64,000 nt of DNA from Pelobates cultripes (Eukaryota; Chordata; Amphibia; Anura; Pelobatidae), in contig OW240915.1 of assembly GCA_933207985.1 (NCBI GenBank), positions 105,658,090 through 105,722,089 of the forward strand. The letters run 5' to 3'. Positions 1 to 12,535 of this stretch are shown piece by piece. The position numbers and the translations under genes were made by a program. The notes under the pieces were generated by a model. That model saw only the letters and a program-made list of their open reading frames with translations, had not been told where the DNA came from and ran no database searches. Position 1 is the first letter of the stretch. Each line of letters starts with the position of its first letter.

Positions 1-549
1 CAAAAATCAAATATAAGGATGAGACTTGTTTATCCCCAAAGAAGATTGGGATGGCTTTTAATAATTATCATCATCAGTTATATAATCTGCCCTATAACCA
101 AGCAAATCCCAGGGATTTATTTAGAAATAAGACCTTACCAAGGATCCCAGAGGTACAATAGGAAGAATTAAATGCACCAATTTCTCTACAAGAAATAGAT
201 TAGTGGATAGAAACATTAAAGCCCAACAAAGCATCAGGTCCACGTGGGTTTACGGGGACCTTCTACAAATGATTTAAAACATCACCTTACCTGGATACTA
301 CTTTAATGAATTTATATCTAAAGCTGAAATTCCAGAGGAGATGCTTAAAGGTAGTATTGTCCTAATATTAAAATCAGGAAAAAATCCTGAGAGAGTAGAT
401 AGTTATTGCCCGATTTCCCTATTAAATAAGGATATCAAGCTATACGCGGGAATACTGGCAGACTGAATAAAGCAAGTTATCGGCCATTTAATACATAAAG
501 ATCAGGTAGGATTTATTCCGGATGACTTTCGACTAATCATACAGGAAAT

Positions 550-1038
550 ATGATTGAGTTATTGGAACAGGCCAGAGACGAGCACATAGCCATGTTGACC
601 CTGTCATTGAATGCAGAGAAGAACTTTGACAGGATCAACTGGGCTTTCGTCAGAAAATCTTTGATATCTTTTGGATCCTCAGGAGAGATACTTGGAGCTA
701 TTATGTCTCTATACAGTGCCCCACAAGGTAGAATTGTGGGTCCTGGTATAAGATCCAATTGGTTCTGGATTACAAACGGCACACGCCAGGGCTGCCAATT
801 ATCGCAGCTACTATTTATTCTGTCAATCGAATCCCTGGCAGCAGACATAAGATCCAACCAGGCTATTATAGGTTTTGGAAACAACAGCACCCAAAAAATT
901 AAGCTTTACGCCGATGATGTATTGATAACTATTAAGAATCCTGAAGGGCCTATTGACCACGTTGTGGACACTATTCAAAATTACAGCCAATTCTCTAACT
1001 ACAAAATAAATGCTGAAAAATCTATGCATTATATTTAA
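550..1038 (+). pseudogene. L1-type reverse transcriptase palm fragment
   Basis: This is the longest open piece of the LINE above, 162 codons. It contains the first catalytic block (SLNAEKNFDRINW, where active copies usually have A-F-D), the TRQGCQLSQLLFILSIE block (Q in place of the usual P in GCPLSP), and the catalytic YADDV motif near residue 121. The ATG is only the first in-frame Met; homology continues upstream past a stop. The protein would act in target-primed reverse transcription, but this fragment lacks the endonuclease and is flanked by stops, so it is a pseudogene. Confidence 0.85.
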
Positions 1039-2148
1039 ATACATCTCAAAATGATATTGATACTATAGAACATAAATATGGATTCAAACAAGTTAAAAGC
1101 TATTTTCATTATTTGGGTATAAAAATCTAAAAAACAAAAACAAAGAAATGGATGGAAATTAACATTTTACCATTAATTAAAGAAACTAATATCTTTAAAA
1201 AAATGGAAAACTTTGGAAATCTCCTGGCTATTGAAGATAAATACATTAAAAGCATATATTATACCGACATTTTCGTATATTATGAGAATGATCCCAATAA
1301 AGGTACCTGATAGCTGGTTGGAATTAATGAAATTATCATTTACTAAATTTATTTGGCAGGTAAAAAAACACAGAATAAAAAGAGATATAATGTCAAGGAA
1401 AAAAGATGAGGGAGACATGAGTATCCTAATAATTCAAGGCATTGCACAAGCTAATTTATTAGCATATATTTTAATGAATGAAAATTGGTATACAAGAGAA
1501 CAAAATTTAACCATAGGTGATAAAGATTATAAGGCCCTTTTAAGGCCTATAGATGAAGGAATTAATCATTATATTAAACCCTCTAAATCATTAATAGTTC
1601 AACAAATCTTCCCTGTCTGGTCTCTTTTTTAAAAAAGAAATTGGTTTAAAAATGAAATTAATTCCCAGTATAGATTTAAATATACTATCAAATTTAATGA
1701 TAGATATAAACCTGGAATTATGGACCCATAAGGGTATGGAAAAGATTTTCAACTTCTTAAGAGGAAACACATTCAAATATTTTGAACAACTTCAAATTGA
1801 ATACAGTTTACCCTTTATTGAATGGTTTAATTAAACAAGGGTAATATCATTCTTGAAAACACATCTGAGATTTAATTCTCTTGAACCACCAGTTAAGTCC
1901 CTCACAGAAATATTTGAACTAACAGATTATACCCATTTAGTCAATAAATGTCAAAAACTAGTTTATAAGGCTCAGATTAAATCAATTCCTCCAGGCAGTT
2001 GCTAAATGGAATTATGATTTGAAAATACGTATAAAGATGAAAGAATGGAATGACTCTCTCACGACATTATACAAAACTTGTCACTGTTTAAATATACACG
2101 AAGTTCATTATAAGCTATTAAACAAATGGTATAGAACCCCTAAAAAAA

Positions 2149-2352
2149 ATGGCAAAAATTTATCCTGCAACATCCTCAAATTGCTGGAGATGTTCTGAGT
2201 CAATTCCAAGTTTTAAACACATTTGGTGGTATTGTCCGATGATTAGACATCTCTGGGAGACGACAAATCATTGCCTTTCAACTCTACTAAAAATTAAGTT
2301 TAAATTGACCCCGAACATGGCCTTGTTAGATATGGATATGAGGGATGATTAA
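2149..2352 (+). pseudogene. L1 ORF2 C-terminal cysteine-motif fragment
   Basis: This 67-codon fragment has CWRCSESIPSFKHIWWYCP, the C-x2-C...H-x4-C arrangement typical of the C-terminus of L1 ORF2. It follows the RT fragment in the same orientation, with decayed thumb/connection sequence between (1213-1632 and 1652-1834 hold short open pieces of it). It is part of the same degraded insertion. Confidence 0.75.
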
Positions 2353-3385
2353 TGGAGATTTTAGATCAGTTATCTTACATATTCTAATGGCTATTAAAAC
2401 ATCTATAGACAGAAACTGGAAGTCTTCTAGGGTGGATGGCTGGTCTAAGATTCATACTCAAAGTATTACACAATATAAAATGTAGCATGCTATCACTAAG
2501 TGTTCCCCAATATAGTTTTTGGGATAGATGGATTAAAAAATTAGATCCTGGATAGTAACACTATGCATCTATTTTCAACTGATCAGTCCCCTTTTAAAGC
2601 ATGTGATTATGTGGATACCCCATGCCTCGGGCCCTTTGCCTTTTTTTTTTAGTTATTTAGCTTCCAGAGCACTGCGACCAAACAACTGTTTGTCTAGTTT
2701 AGTCTGTTATTTGTATTTAATTGTTAAATAAAATTACAGAAAGAAAAGATTATTAAAACAAAGAGAAAAGAAAAGTACAAGTACGAAATAACAAATTATG
2801 ATTTGGTATTTGATATTGTTAACATTGATGTTTGCAACCTGAAAGATAAAAAAAGAAAGAAAAGAAAAAAAGAAAGAAAAAAAAAACTCAGAAAGACTTT
2901 ATCTGCATCTGACCATAAAGTACATAGTGAGTCTGACAACCCTGATTTTAGAATCAGACCATTTAACTTGTCAGTTTTAGTCATGTGTTTTAACCCCTTA
3001 ACGCCGTTACGGCATTCTATGCCGTTCCGCTTTAATTGGGCTTTAAAGCCGTTGCTGCGGCATGGAATGCCGTAACGGCTTGCAGCCCTGGAGCGCCCTG
3101 GATACTTACCTACCCGGTGCTCCGCTTCGGGAGGACTGCCTCACAGCCTAGGCAGCCCTCCCATGGCAAAAGAAGCCCCCGGGGGCCATGTGATCACTCT
3201 CAAAGAGCGATCACATGGCCCCCTATAGCTGGCTGTGGATCTGCCAGCAGGGGGACTGTCTGAAATGTCAGACAGTCCCCCTGCTGGTGGGAAAGTAAAA
3301 AAAAAGAATTAAACATGTTATAAAATAAAATAAATATATAATATATGTATATGTAATATATGTATATGTTTTTGACATATATGTT

Positions 3386-3422
<37 letters not shown>

Positions 3423-3509
3423 ACGTCATACATAGTGTATTTTAATATTAATATAAGTACATATATTAGTATTAAAATACACTTAGAATGACCTTACATA
3501 TATAATATG

Positions 3510-3539
<30 letters not shown>

Positions 3540-3545
<6 letters not shown>

Positions 3546-4010
3546 AAAAGGAAAGAGATGCACTCTGAGGTCTTTGTAGAAAAAAAACTCGATATTATTT
3601 AATAACAGGTAACATATCTGATCGACGTTTCGACCTCTTCAGGTCTTCCTCAAGATCAATATACAAACATATACAACACAAATATATAAGCAACATAGGA
3701 GGAGTTACTCACCAAACAAACAGTGCACTCCGGTTTCCATTAGTCCGAACCCGGAAGTGTAAGTGAAGCGTCATGTGACACGTGTCATGTGACGTATGGG
3801 CGTGGCCATTACCATGATGTGGTTGCTAGGAAACGGGTAAACGAAACCCGAGCAAATATGTAGTGAACATGAAACAGCTCGGATTAGGCAAAGAATTATC
3901 TGTGCAATGGAGTGAAAGGGCATAAAGCCCTGTGAAATATACAGAACTATAATACCTACCAAATAGAATGATATAAACACAATACAGTGATCACCACTAA
4001 CCGCCCAATA
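3540..4010 (-). mobile_element. Penelope-like fragment inside copy 1
   Basis: This segment interrupts the AT-rich middle of the TTAA element and has no counterpart in the copy at 10442-12531. On the minus strand it carries the recurrent hammerhead-like motif. Its GC-richer body (3690-3850) lacks an ORF. Boundaries are approximate because both edges lie in TA-rich sequence and I found no clear target duplication. Confidence 0.45.
3623..3653 (-). ncRNA. Hammerhead-like ribozyme motif, copy A
   Basis: Minus-strand order: UUGAGGA core, one unpaired A, stem II GACC/GGUC closing a UGAAGA loop, then GAAAC. Outer GAUC/GAUC strands can form stem I, and GUC follows GAAAC as a cleavage-like triplet. 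The first core base is U instead of the hammerhead C, so this copy is probably inactive. Family assignment is by structure, from knowledge that Penelope-like elements carry minimal hammerheads. Confidence 0.5.
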
Positions 4011-4062
4011 CGAAGAGGGCAGAGCAATTATTCATATGTAATTTCATTCTGACTGTATTTTG

Positions 4063-4103
<41 letters not shown>

Positions 4104-4424
4104 ACAAAATACACTTTGAATGACATTCTATATATATCTATCTATATATAAAATACAAATAACCGCAAATATATTATATATAGATAAATACATATACATA
4201 CATAAAAGATTACATTAGTATACACGTAGAATTTAAATACCTATAAATGCATATATATTATAATTACACGTGTATATTTAAATAATCTTTTCACATAATT
4301 ATGTGATTTGATTAATTAAAATTTGATTGACATGCCTGACAACACAGGGAGAAAGTGCAGAGAATTTAATTCGTAAGCACTATATTTGACCCTGTAACTC
4401 TCCAAGACACCAAAGGACCTGTAC

Positions 4425-5065
4425 ATAGGGGGCACTGTTTTACTCAGGAGACTTCGCTGAACTCAAATATTAGTGTTTCAAACTGGTAAATTGTATTACA
4501 ATGATGATATTTTAAGTAAAAGTTACGTTTTTTGCATTTTTTACAAACGAACGGCACTTTTATGGACTATATTATTGTTGGAATATGTTTCACTGTTTTA
4601 AAACACTAATATTTGTGTTTAGTGAAGTCTCCCGAGAATAACAGTACCCCACATGTACAGGTTTTATGGTGTTTTGGAAAGTTAGAGAGTCACATATAAG
4701 GCTTGCATTTCATTTTTTTTTACATTGAAATTTGCCAGATTGGCTATGTTGCCTTTGAGAGTGTATGGTAGCCCAGGAGTTAGAATTACCCCCATGATGG
4801 CATACCATTTGCAAAAGTAGACAACCCAAGGTATTGCAAGTGGGGTATGTCCAGTCTTTCTTAGTAGCCACTTAGTCACAAACACTGGCCAAATATTAGT
4901 TTTTTGCTTTTTTCACACAAAAAAAAATATGAACGCTAACTTTGGCCAGTGTTTGTGACTAAGTGGCTACTAAAAAAGACTAAACATACCCGACTTTCAA
5001 TACCTTGGGTTGTCTACTTTTTCAAATGGTATGCCATTATGGGGGTAATTCTCATTCCTGGGCTA
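4425..5065. repeat. Two consecutive long hairpins in element copy 1
   Basis: The first inverted repeat centres near 4540: the 'gagacttcgctgaac' arm near 4449 pairs with its complement near 4620-4635. The second centres near 4908: 'gtagacaacccaaggtattg' near 4818 pairs with the complement near 5000-5020, and the GGCCAGTGTTTGTGAC arms face each other at the apex. Arms exceed 100 bp. The same two hairpins occur at 11434-12060 in copy 2. Confidence 0.8.
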
Positions 5066-5473
5066 CCACACCGTCTCAAAGGTAACAAAACGCCATAAAA
5101 CCTGTTAATGGGAGTTACTGTTGTATTCGTGAGACATCGCGGATTACAAATATGTGCATTTTTTTGCAGTAAAACCTAACAGTATTATGACATTCACAGC
5201 TAAAATGTCAGACGGAAATACAAATTTTAAAAAGAAAATCTTATTTTCTCACATTTTTCCATATATGAATAGTTTCCATTTGTTTCATATATGAATAGTT
5301 AATGATAAATTAAAAGCCCTGTGTCTCCTGAACAAAATGATATATAATAAGTGTGGGTGCACTTAATATGACAGCGGTGAATTACATAAAGACATTTAGC
5401 GCAAATTCCAGTTTTTGTTTACGTTTTGTTTTGATCAGAACGTGCACTATTGACTCCGTCCTGAAGGGGTTAA

Positions 5474-5672
5474 AGAAAGCAGCTATGTTTTCAGTGGGGA
5501 TATCATGTGTGCTTTTCCAAATAAATAACGAAACATAATTATTTTACAAGTTTCTTGGAAGCAAATAATGGTTTCAAACATGCAGAAATAATACTATCAA
5601 ACATCTGACAGTTACTTCAAAACAGCATTTCATAAATTATCATTAGAAGACATATCGTGTTCAATGAGCGTA
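5474..5672. other. Unassigned intronic spacer
   Basis: This is AT-rich sequence without a supported feature, between the TTAA element and the next microsatellite. Confidence 0.5.
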
Positions 5673-5794
5673 TATATATATATATATATGTGTGTATGTA
5701 TGAACAATTATGCTGTACAGTATAGGCGTAAAATATTATATAACAACATGCCTACCTCAAAGAAACATCACTGGTATACAAGTCCAGCTTCAAA

Positions 5795-5873
<79 letters not shown>

Positions 5874-5930
5874 CACACAAACACACATATATGCATACAC
5901 ACGCGCACACACACACACACACACACACAT
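5673..5930. repeat. Microsatellites (TA)n, (CA)n, (TA)n, (CA)n
   Basis: Simple repeats: (TA)n at about 5673-5690, (CA)n at 5800-5843, (TA)n at 5845-5869 and a second (CA)n at about 5900-5929. Open reading frames that read as His-Thr or Tyr-Ile repeats over this stretch are artefacts of the dinucleotides. Confidence 0.95.
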
Positions 5931-6925
5931 AAAGCAGTCACACTGGAACCCTAGCATGGCTGTCTCCGTGCAAGACGTCACGCCACACGCAGGGGAGGAG
6001 CGAAGCACTGGACTTAGTGCGGCCTGGGGGGCAATTGCCTCCCTACCCCCCGTCCCAGCCCGCCCCTGGGTATCTGTGTGTGTGTGTCTTGCTGTGTGAA
6101 TGTATGTTTTGTTTGTTTAGTGTGTTTTAATTTTAGCTGTGCATGAAAAATACAGTTTTGCTTGCAAGGCCACAACAGCTTACACAAATGCAACGAAAGA
6201 CATAGATTAATAATTACATAACTTTTACAGATTCTGCACATACTACTAGTGTAAAATAGAACGTTGCGTGGCATTGCTAGGCTATGGCACAATTTTATAA
6301 TGTAGTAAAGATAACAGGATAGGAACATGTCTAGTCGGTTCTGTCTAGCTAATAAGCAGGATACATGCAAACATATGCAAATGAGTTGTGTAGCTAGGAG
6401 ACAAATCATGCTAAGTAATACATGGGTAAAAGTTAGGCCTTACATAGGCTAGGCTAATTGTCACTGACCTGCTGCATTACACCATTAACTACAGAAACAT
6501 AAACAGTGCAAACAACAGAGGACTACCCCAAACCGCAGCTTAATCATCAAGTGTTGCACTGTATGCTGAAAGGCAGTACTATCAAGACATTTCTATTTAG
6601 TGGTCAGCAGATGGGTGGTGCACCGCGGAAATGAAAAATCATAATAAAAGGAAAATGTGCATACAGTACATCTACTTAAATCAATTTGGAGGCAATGGGA
6701 GGCCTGAAGCTCCCAACGGCTGCTTGTTGTCAGCCACAGATCAATGGAGAGTTGCGGACTGGATGCAGACATGGGCCATCCCTAGACTCAGTCAACCTGG
6801 AAATATTGACAGTGTCATGGAGAGGTTGTTGGTGACAGCGGGAGGGTAAAAGCAAGCTGAGCCAATACTTAAGCTCCAGGCCAGGATGAGGGCCAGCATT
6901 GTGTACCACTGACTTGGGGGCTCAT
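5931..6925. other. Intronic spacer, nothing recognised
   Basis: There is a GC-rich patch at 5960-6070 and otherwise mixed-composition sequence. I see no supported exon, RNA gene or bounded repeat. Confidence 0.4.
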
Positions 6926-7288
6926 GGTAATAGTCCATATCAACATTATAAATTTACATAAAACACTAACTTGTCATTACAAGAAAGCTTGTAATATATA
7001 TGTAAATGGCAATATTTGAATTCTTATAAGTGACAATATAACTCTGCCAGAATGCTATTGACTTTTTGTGTCCTTTCTCCCTATTTCTACAACATTAGGT
7101 GTTCATGTTGTGTGTTTTGATCATGTTTCAATTCTGCAATTATAAAAAACATATATGCTCAGCATGTTTTAATTTTAAAGTATATGTGTACACATAGTGT
7201 TGATTTAATATTATTTTTAATTGTATAAATTTGTTATGACAAGTTAGTGTTTTATGTAAATTTATAATGTTGATATGGACTACTACCG
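6926..7288. repeat. Inverted-repeat element with ~58-bp arms
   Basis: Left arm 6926-6983 (GGTAATAGTCCATATCAAC...) is the near-perfect reverse complement of 7230-7288. The spacer of about 245 bp is AT-rich and non-coding. The structure is that of a MITE or foldback, but I could not define a target duplication or family. Confidence 0.7.
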
Positions 7289-7790
7289 TTTTTTTTTATA
7301 ACAAAATAGCTTTTATTAACAATACTGTTTGTTTGTCTAATTGAACTAGCTTAGGGTTAATTGCCCGTGTATGTTTTGATTACTTGCATATTGTGAATTG
7401 CACCAATCAGAGAGATATTCTGCCCTTTAAAAACTTCGGGCAGCATGGAAGGAAACAGCTTCATTATGTCCTGGCGAAGCTGTCTGAGAACGGCGAAACG
7501 CGTAGACTACGTCAGAACACATCTGGAGTGGGAGGAGCCAAGTGGAAGCCAGGAGTTTCGGAATAGCAGTTCCACTACAACGATTGAACTCATAATCTGG
7601 ATCTTTAACATACCGATACTCCACCTGACTCTGACATCTCCCAGTGTGGGACAGCGTGCTTGTGAGACACGGGTAAATACACCATTGTACTCACCATCAA
7701 TTCTAGTAAGCAGCTATCTGTTTACTTCCTTTTTTTATTTCAACCTGATGAACTGTGTACTTTATACTTTTAACATTTTATTGTGAATAA
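7289..7790 (+). mobile_element. Penelope-like fragment with degenerate hammerhead
   Basis: The segment between the inverted repeat and about 7790 carries a GAAACGCGTAGAC motif preceded by CTGAGAA, the arrangement shared by the other Penelope-like pieces in this window. No protein domain is visible. Boundaries are inferred. Confidence 0.35.
7481..7507 (+). ncRNA. Degenerate hammerhead-like motif, copy B
   Basis: CUGAGAA is followed almost directly by GAAACGCGUA, with GUC/GAC able to form a short stem I. The stem II hairpin found in the other copies is missing here, so this is a broken copy. Confidence 0.35.
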
Positions 7791-9705
7791 GTTTTAATCT
7801 TATTATTAAATTCATTAAGTATATCACATATATGTTAAGCAGCACTAAATATTGTCAGAGTATTTATATCGGCAGACATTTTGTGCTATGATAGAAACTA
7901 AAAGTGTATATTCTGAGTCACTCTGAACAGACCAGTCTCCATTTTGTTATTTCAAGTTAACAAAAAGACACTATATTTCTATCTGCAAGCTAACCACTTT
8001 CCCAGAGCTGAGGAATGCATAGTATATACAAGCCAAGTGATAAGGAAGGGGGTTGGACAGACTGTCTAATGCTAATGGAATATAATCAAATCTAAACCCA
8101 GACAATTGTGACAGAGAAGATTAAATAATTTAATATTTAACTGTCTATACATATAAGGTACCATTGTATGGAAAAGGGTAAACTTAGTTCATGATCTGTC
8201 ATATCAGAAATTATAGCAGATTTGCAGACACATAGTCTGGACAAAATTTAAGAACCCCTTTGATCTTTGAAGGATACGTAAGTTATAGCCACTATCTAGA
8301 TAGGCCAAAATGACGTCAAAATAGCCACCAGGAAAAGTTAACTCTTTCCTGGATAGGTATGTTTAGTGGGACAAGACTGCCCTCTACAGACCAAATAACT
8401 AATTTGCGATCTGGAAGATAACCACACCTCTAGTGCTTCTATTGGGTTATCAACTGATGACGTACAGAGAGTCTGGCCCTTTAAAAGTTAAGACAAAGGG
8501 AAGATAGAGAGATACGACGAAGGAGGCAGATGCAAGATATGCAAAGGAGAGGAGAGAGGAATTGGAAGTTTGGGGACTCCGACCTCCATGCAGAGAGAGA
8601 CATCCAAATAAGTTCCTGAGGCTACCAATCGGATGAAATATCTACTCAACTGGTAATTATACTGGTTTCATTTAATTAAATTAAATTAATTAAAATGTAT
8701 TAATAGCATTATATATGACTGGATAAAGCACGGTCAGATTTCCATATTAAGAAATCTTAGTTAACTAAGAATATATAGTTATAAACATTCCATTCTGCAG
8801 GTGGAATTAAGAATAATTATATATTGATGTGATATTATCGCGTGTTAGCATACCGCTGTTTTTATCCAGGTGTATTGATTTGCTCTAAATTAAGATAGAT
8901 ATCTTTTAGACAAATTAAAAATCTGCTTATATAATATGTAGATTCTCTTATTGGATTGTTTTCAGGAAATGGCTAATAAACTGGTTTAAATGTTATTTTA
9001 TTTAAAAATACATAAGAGTAGATCTTAACTACCTAGGAGATCTAGCCAGCATTGAAAGGGTTATTCTAACTGTCTGCTAAACTTTACGACCTTACGCTGC
9101 ACTCTGAGGAATTCTGTTCTTCTGTGAAAAGTTTCACTTTCAGCCTGTGTTAAAGATAGTCATAAATAATTCTTGACAGGAAATGCTATTTAGCCATTGT
9201 AACGTAATACCCATTTCTTTGTATTGCATATAATTTTATACTGAATATTCATTGATTATTGTTATGCATGTTACATATATTATTATTATTAATTTGTCAT
9301 TATAAATAAAAATCTATTTTTATACATTGTGATATTATTATATGAAATACATTCCACTTAACACGATAAACGTTCTTTGGGATCTGAGAATTTAAATAGT
9401 GGGCAATTCTCAACTGTTACTATTATTATCCCATAAATATCCCCACAATATAGAAGTGCAATCTACGTGAGATATATACAGAATTACACTATTTTATTTT
9501 TAATTCTCTTTTGCATATGCAGCGCATGATTTTGAGCGTGCAACTACTACACATTAAGGAGTATAAGTATATTCATTCCTTTATTTTTTCATTTTGATTG
9601 CATGTGGGAAGGGGCTGATCACCTAAATATCGCTCCACTTCTTGACTTTTATTCTGATTATTCTTATTGTGTGGTGAAGGGAACACCCTGAAGTGTTGCA
9701 GCTGG
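7791..9705. other. AT-rich intronic spacer
   Basis: No coding potential or bounded repeat is recognised. The stretch 8400-8640 is purine-rich and LTR-like in feel (CCCTTTAAAAG near 8477), but I found no termini and no second copy. Confidence 0.4.
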
Positions 9706-9832
9706 ATATTATATATATATATCTATATCTATCTATCTCTATATCTATATCTATATCTATCTCTATATCTATATCTATATCTATATATATACATATACAC
9801 ACACACATATATATATATACACACACACACTC
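9706..9832. repeat. Compound microsatellite (TATC/TA/CA)n
   Basis: Interleaved TATCTA and TATATA units run from about 9709 to 9790, followed by (TA)n and (CA)n to about 9830. Confidence 0.95.
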
Positions 9833-9949
9833 CGAGACTATTTAATTTTAAAATGTAAAAAGTGTTAGTATTTTAGAAGTCAGGACGTTAATATTTCTTA
9901 GCGATTCCCCTCCAGCATCCTTAGCATCCACATGCTGCTCACTGTTTAC

Positions 9950-10247
9950 TAGACATGCCCCTACTCACGGTATATCGAGTGGGGCAAAATTTACTAATAC
10001 TAAGTAATTTTTACTTAGTATTAGTAAATTTGGCTGAACGACCAATTTAGGTCTTTCAGCGTTTTGGTAGATAACTCCCTATCACCATGGGAATCAGGGA
10101 GTTATCTACTAAGCAGCTGCAAGAGAAGTCCCGAAGTGCCGAAGTCCCGAAATTCCAAATTGCCGAAGTGCCGAAGTCCCGAATTGCGAAAGTTCTGAAT
10201 TTCGGAATGCCGAACTGAACCGAAAATTTTCCCCATGCACATGCCTA
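9950..10247. mobile_element. Partial hAT-like element (same family as 28824-30385)
   Basis: It contains the family's internal palindrome (TTTACTAATACTAAG and its complement, about 9994-10032), then AGGTCTTTCAGC, a GAGTTATCTACT stretch, repeated CCGAAGT units, and the terminal CCCATGCACATGCCTA. The full copy at 28824-30385 has the same order. The left terminus is missing, so this is truncated. Confidence 0.6.
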
Positions 10248-10441
10248 ACATCTGGAATTGGCATGTTTTAAACTTTCAATGTTACCAGCTGCCAATAATG
10301 AAAAAGACTGCATTCTGTTAATAAATTAAGGGTTTACTCTGCTTACTGAATTTTCCCATACACGTCAGTGGAGCACTATTTATTACTATTTATTAAACAG
10401 TGTAAAATGCTCCTAAGAGAAGGTTGGAAATCAGGTTTTAA

Positions 10442-12531
10442 CCCCTTCAGACCGGAGGGTGTCCTATTATGCCTTATTATAGGCGGCTCTAAACACCGCC
10501 GGGCGTAATAGTACGCCCTCCGGTCTTTCGGTACTTACCCGGTTGCCGGCGGTCCCACGCCGGTGATCGCGGTGGGGGGGACTCCCAGGGAGCCCCCCGC
10601 GGCACTTCCGTCCTCCACGAAGCCCCCCGGCCATGTGAGAGTGGGGTCCTTGCGAGGACCCCACAATCACATGGCTGGAGATAGCTGGCTGCTGTATTGC
10701 CAGCAGGGGGCTGCCTGTAATGACAGGTGGTCCACCTGCTGGCTGAAAATAAAATTAAAACAAATAAATGGTGTAAAAAAAAATATATATATATACTTAG
10801 ATCATATATATATATATTATACATATATGATCTAAGTATATATATACACACATGTACACCGTCTAGGTGTATTTTACTATTAATATATATATATAATTAT
10901 ATGTATATATTAATATCAAATTACACGTATACTGATACTGATTAAATATATATATAATTATTGTTATATATATATTTATATATAATATAAAAAAAATTAA
11001 AATGTAAATACGTTAAAAAATAAAATTAAAAAAATAATTAAAAATAAATAATTAAAAAATATATAGATGTGTGTTATTTCGTTCTAACTGTTTTGTGAAA
11101 TTAATATATATATATATATCAAAATACACGTAGAACAAAATAATATATATATCTATATACATAAATATATACGTATATATCACTATATATACCTATATAT
11201 AAATAAAAATATTTTAAAAAAATTATATAGATATATACATATATATACACATACGTATATATATACACATATATTAATTCTACATATATATTTATGTAAT
11301 ATTTTTACATAATTAGGTATCTTAATTAATTACAATTAGCGGGACCTGCCTGACAACCCATGCCGAAAGTAAAGGGAATTTAATTTGCTAGCACTATATT
11401 TAACCCTATAACTTTCCAAGACACCATAAAACCTGTACATGGGGGGTACTGTTCTACTCGGGAGACTTCGCTGAACACAAATATTAGTGTTTCAAAACAG
11501 TAAAATGTATTACAACGATGATATCGCCAGTAAAAGTGACGTTTTTTGCATTACGCACAAACAGCATTAACGGACAATATTATTGCTGTGATACTTTTTA
11601 CTGTTTTGAAACACAAATATTTGTGTTCAGTGAAGTCTCCCGAGTACAACATTACCCCTCATGTACAGGTTTTATGGTGTTTTCAAAAGTTACAGCGTCA
11701 AATATAAGGCTTGCGTTTCATTTTTTTCACATTAAAATTTGCCAGATTGGGTACGTTGCCTTTGAGACCCTATGGTAGCCCAAGAATGAAAATTACCCCT
11801 ATGATGGCATACCATTTGCAATAGTAGACAACCCAAGGTATTGCAAACGGGGTATGTCCAGTCTTTTTTAGTAGCCACTTAGTCACAAACACTGGCCAAA
11901 ATTGGCGTTTTTTGCATTTTTCACACACAAACAAATACTAACGCTAACTTTGGCCAGTGTTTGTGACCAAATGGCTACTAAAAAAGACTGGACATACCCC
12001 ATTTGCAATACCTTGGGTTGTCTACTATTGCAAATGGTATGCCATTATGGGTGTAAATTTCATTCCTGGGCTACTATAAAGTCCCAAAGGCAACGTAACC
12101 AATCTGGCGAATTTCAATTTCAAATGTAGCGTGCTATATTTGACCCTGTAACTTCCCAAAACGCCATAAAACCTGTACATAGGGGGTACTGTCTTACACG
12201 TGAGACTTTGCTGAATACAAATATGTGTATTTTATTGCAGTAAAAGCAAACAGTATTATGACACTGACAGTTAAAATGTCATGTAGAACTAAAAAAATCA
12301 AAAAAATCTATTTTCTCCCATTTTTTTCATATTAAATTATGTTTCATAGCTAAATATTTGATATTAAATGAATGCCCTGTTTCCCCTGAATAAAATGATA
12401 TATAATAAGGGTGGGTGCATTTACTATGAAAGAGGTGAATTACGGTTGGACAGACATGTAGCACAAATGCCAGGTTTTGTTTACATTTTGTTTTGTTCAC
12501 AACCTGTACATTTGGCTCCGTCCTTAAGGGG
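10442..12531. mobile_element. TTAA-flanked non-autonomous piggyBac-type element, copy 2
   Basis: It starts TTAA|CCCCTTCAGACCGGAG (TTAA 10438-10441) and ends GGCTCCGTCCTTAAGGGG|TTAA (TTAA 12532-12535). Length is 2090 bp. A GC-rich left arm (10442-10740) with CCGGAGGGTGTCC/CGCCCTCCGG complementarity is followed by a TA-rich middle (10780-11330) and two large hairpins on the right. It has no transposase ORF. Relative to copy 1 it lacks the Penelope-like insertion, so it shows the uninterrupted structure. Confidence 0.8.
11434..12060. repeat. Two consecutive long hairpins in element copy 2
   Basis: Hairpin I has arms at 11434-11510 and 11600-11667, built on GAGACTTCGCTGAACAC and its complement. 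Hairpin II has arms at about 11800-11905 and 11945-12055, with GGCCAGTGTTTGTGAC at the apex. Both correspond to those in copy 1. Confidence 0.8.
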
Positions 12532-12535
12532 TTAA

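Larger units (their letters stand above)
1..2775 (+). mobile_element. Decayed L1-type LINE, ORF2 region, 5' end outside window
   Basis: Reading through stops and frameshifts, the plus strand gives an L1-type ORF2. Near 230 there is a KPNKASGP-like stretch, near 400-520 the conserved stretch before the RT palm (LLNKDIKLYAGILAD, then HKDQVGFIP), then an open RT core, and near 2170 a C-terminal CWRC-x-H-x-C cysteine motif. The copy has many in-frame stops (for example near 160, 200 and 465) and cannot encode a working protein. The A-rich stretch after about 2700 is probably the 3' tail. The 5' part of the element lies left of the window. The clade (L1 versus Tx1) is inferred from memory of the motifs. 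Confidence 0.85.
2994..5469. mobile_element. TTAA-flanked non-autonomous piggyBac-type element, copy 1
   Basis: The element starts TTAA|CCCCTTAACGCCG (TTAA at 2990-2993) and ends CCGTCCTGAAGGGG|TTAA (TTAA at 5470-5473). That gives a TTAA target duplication and CCCC-starting terminal inverted repeats, the layout of piggyBac-type elements. No transposase is visible. The left arm is GC-rich (3000-3290), the middle AT-rich with TA tracts, and the right part carries large hairpins. It shares its layout and right-half sequence with the copy at 10442-12531. A Penelope-like fragment sits inside at about 3540-4010. Superfamily assignment rests on TSD and termini only. Confidence 0.75.

Noticed and set aside
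5664..6099. Overlapping ORFs of 68-129 codons on both strands
   Set aside because: They are translations of (CA)n/(TA)n microsatellites.
10467..10851. Three ORFs up to 120 codons in GC-rich sequence
   Set aside because: They lie in the GC-rich arm of a TTAA element; the frames run into TA repeats.
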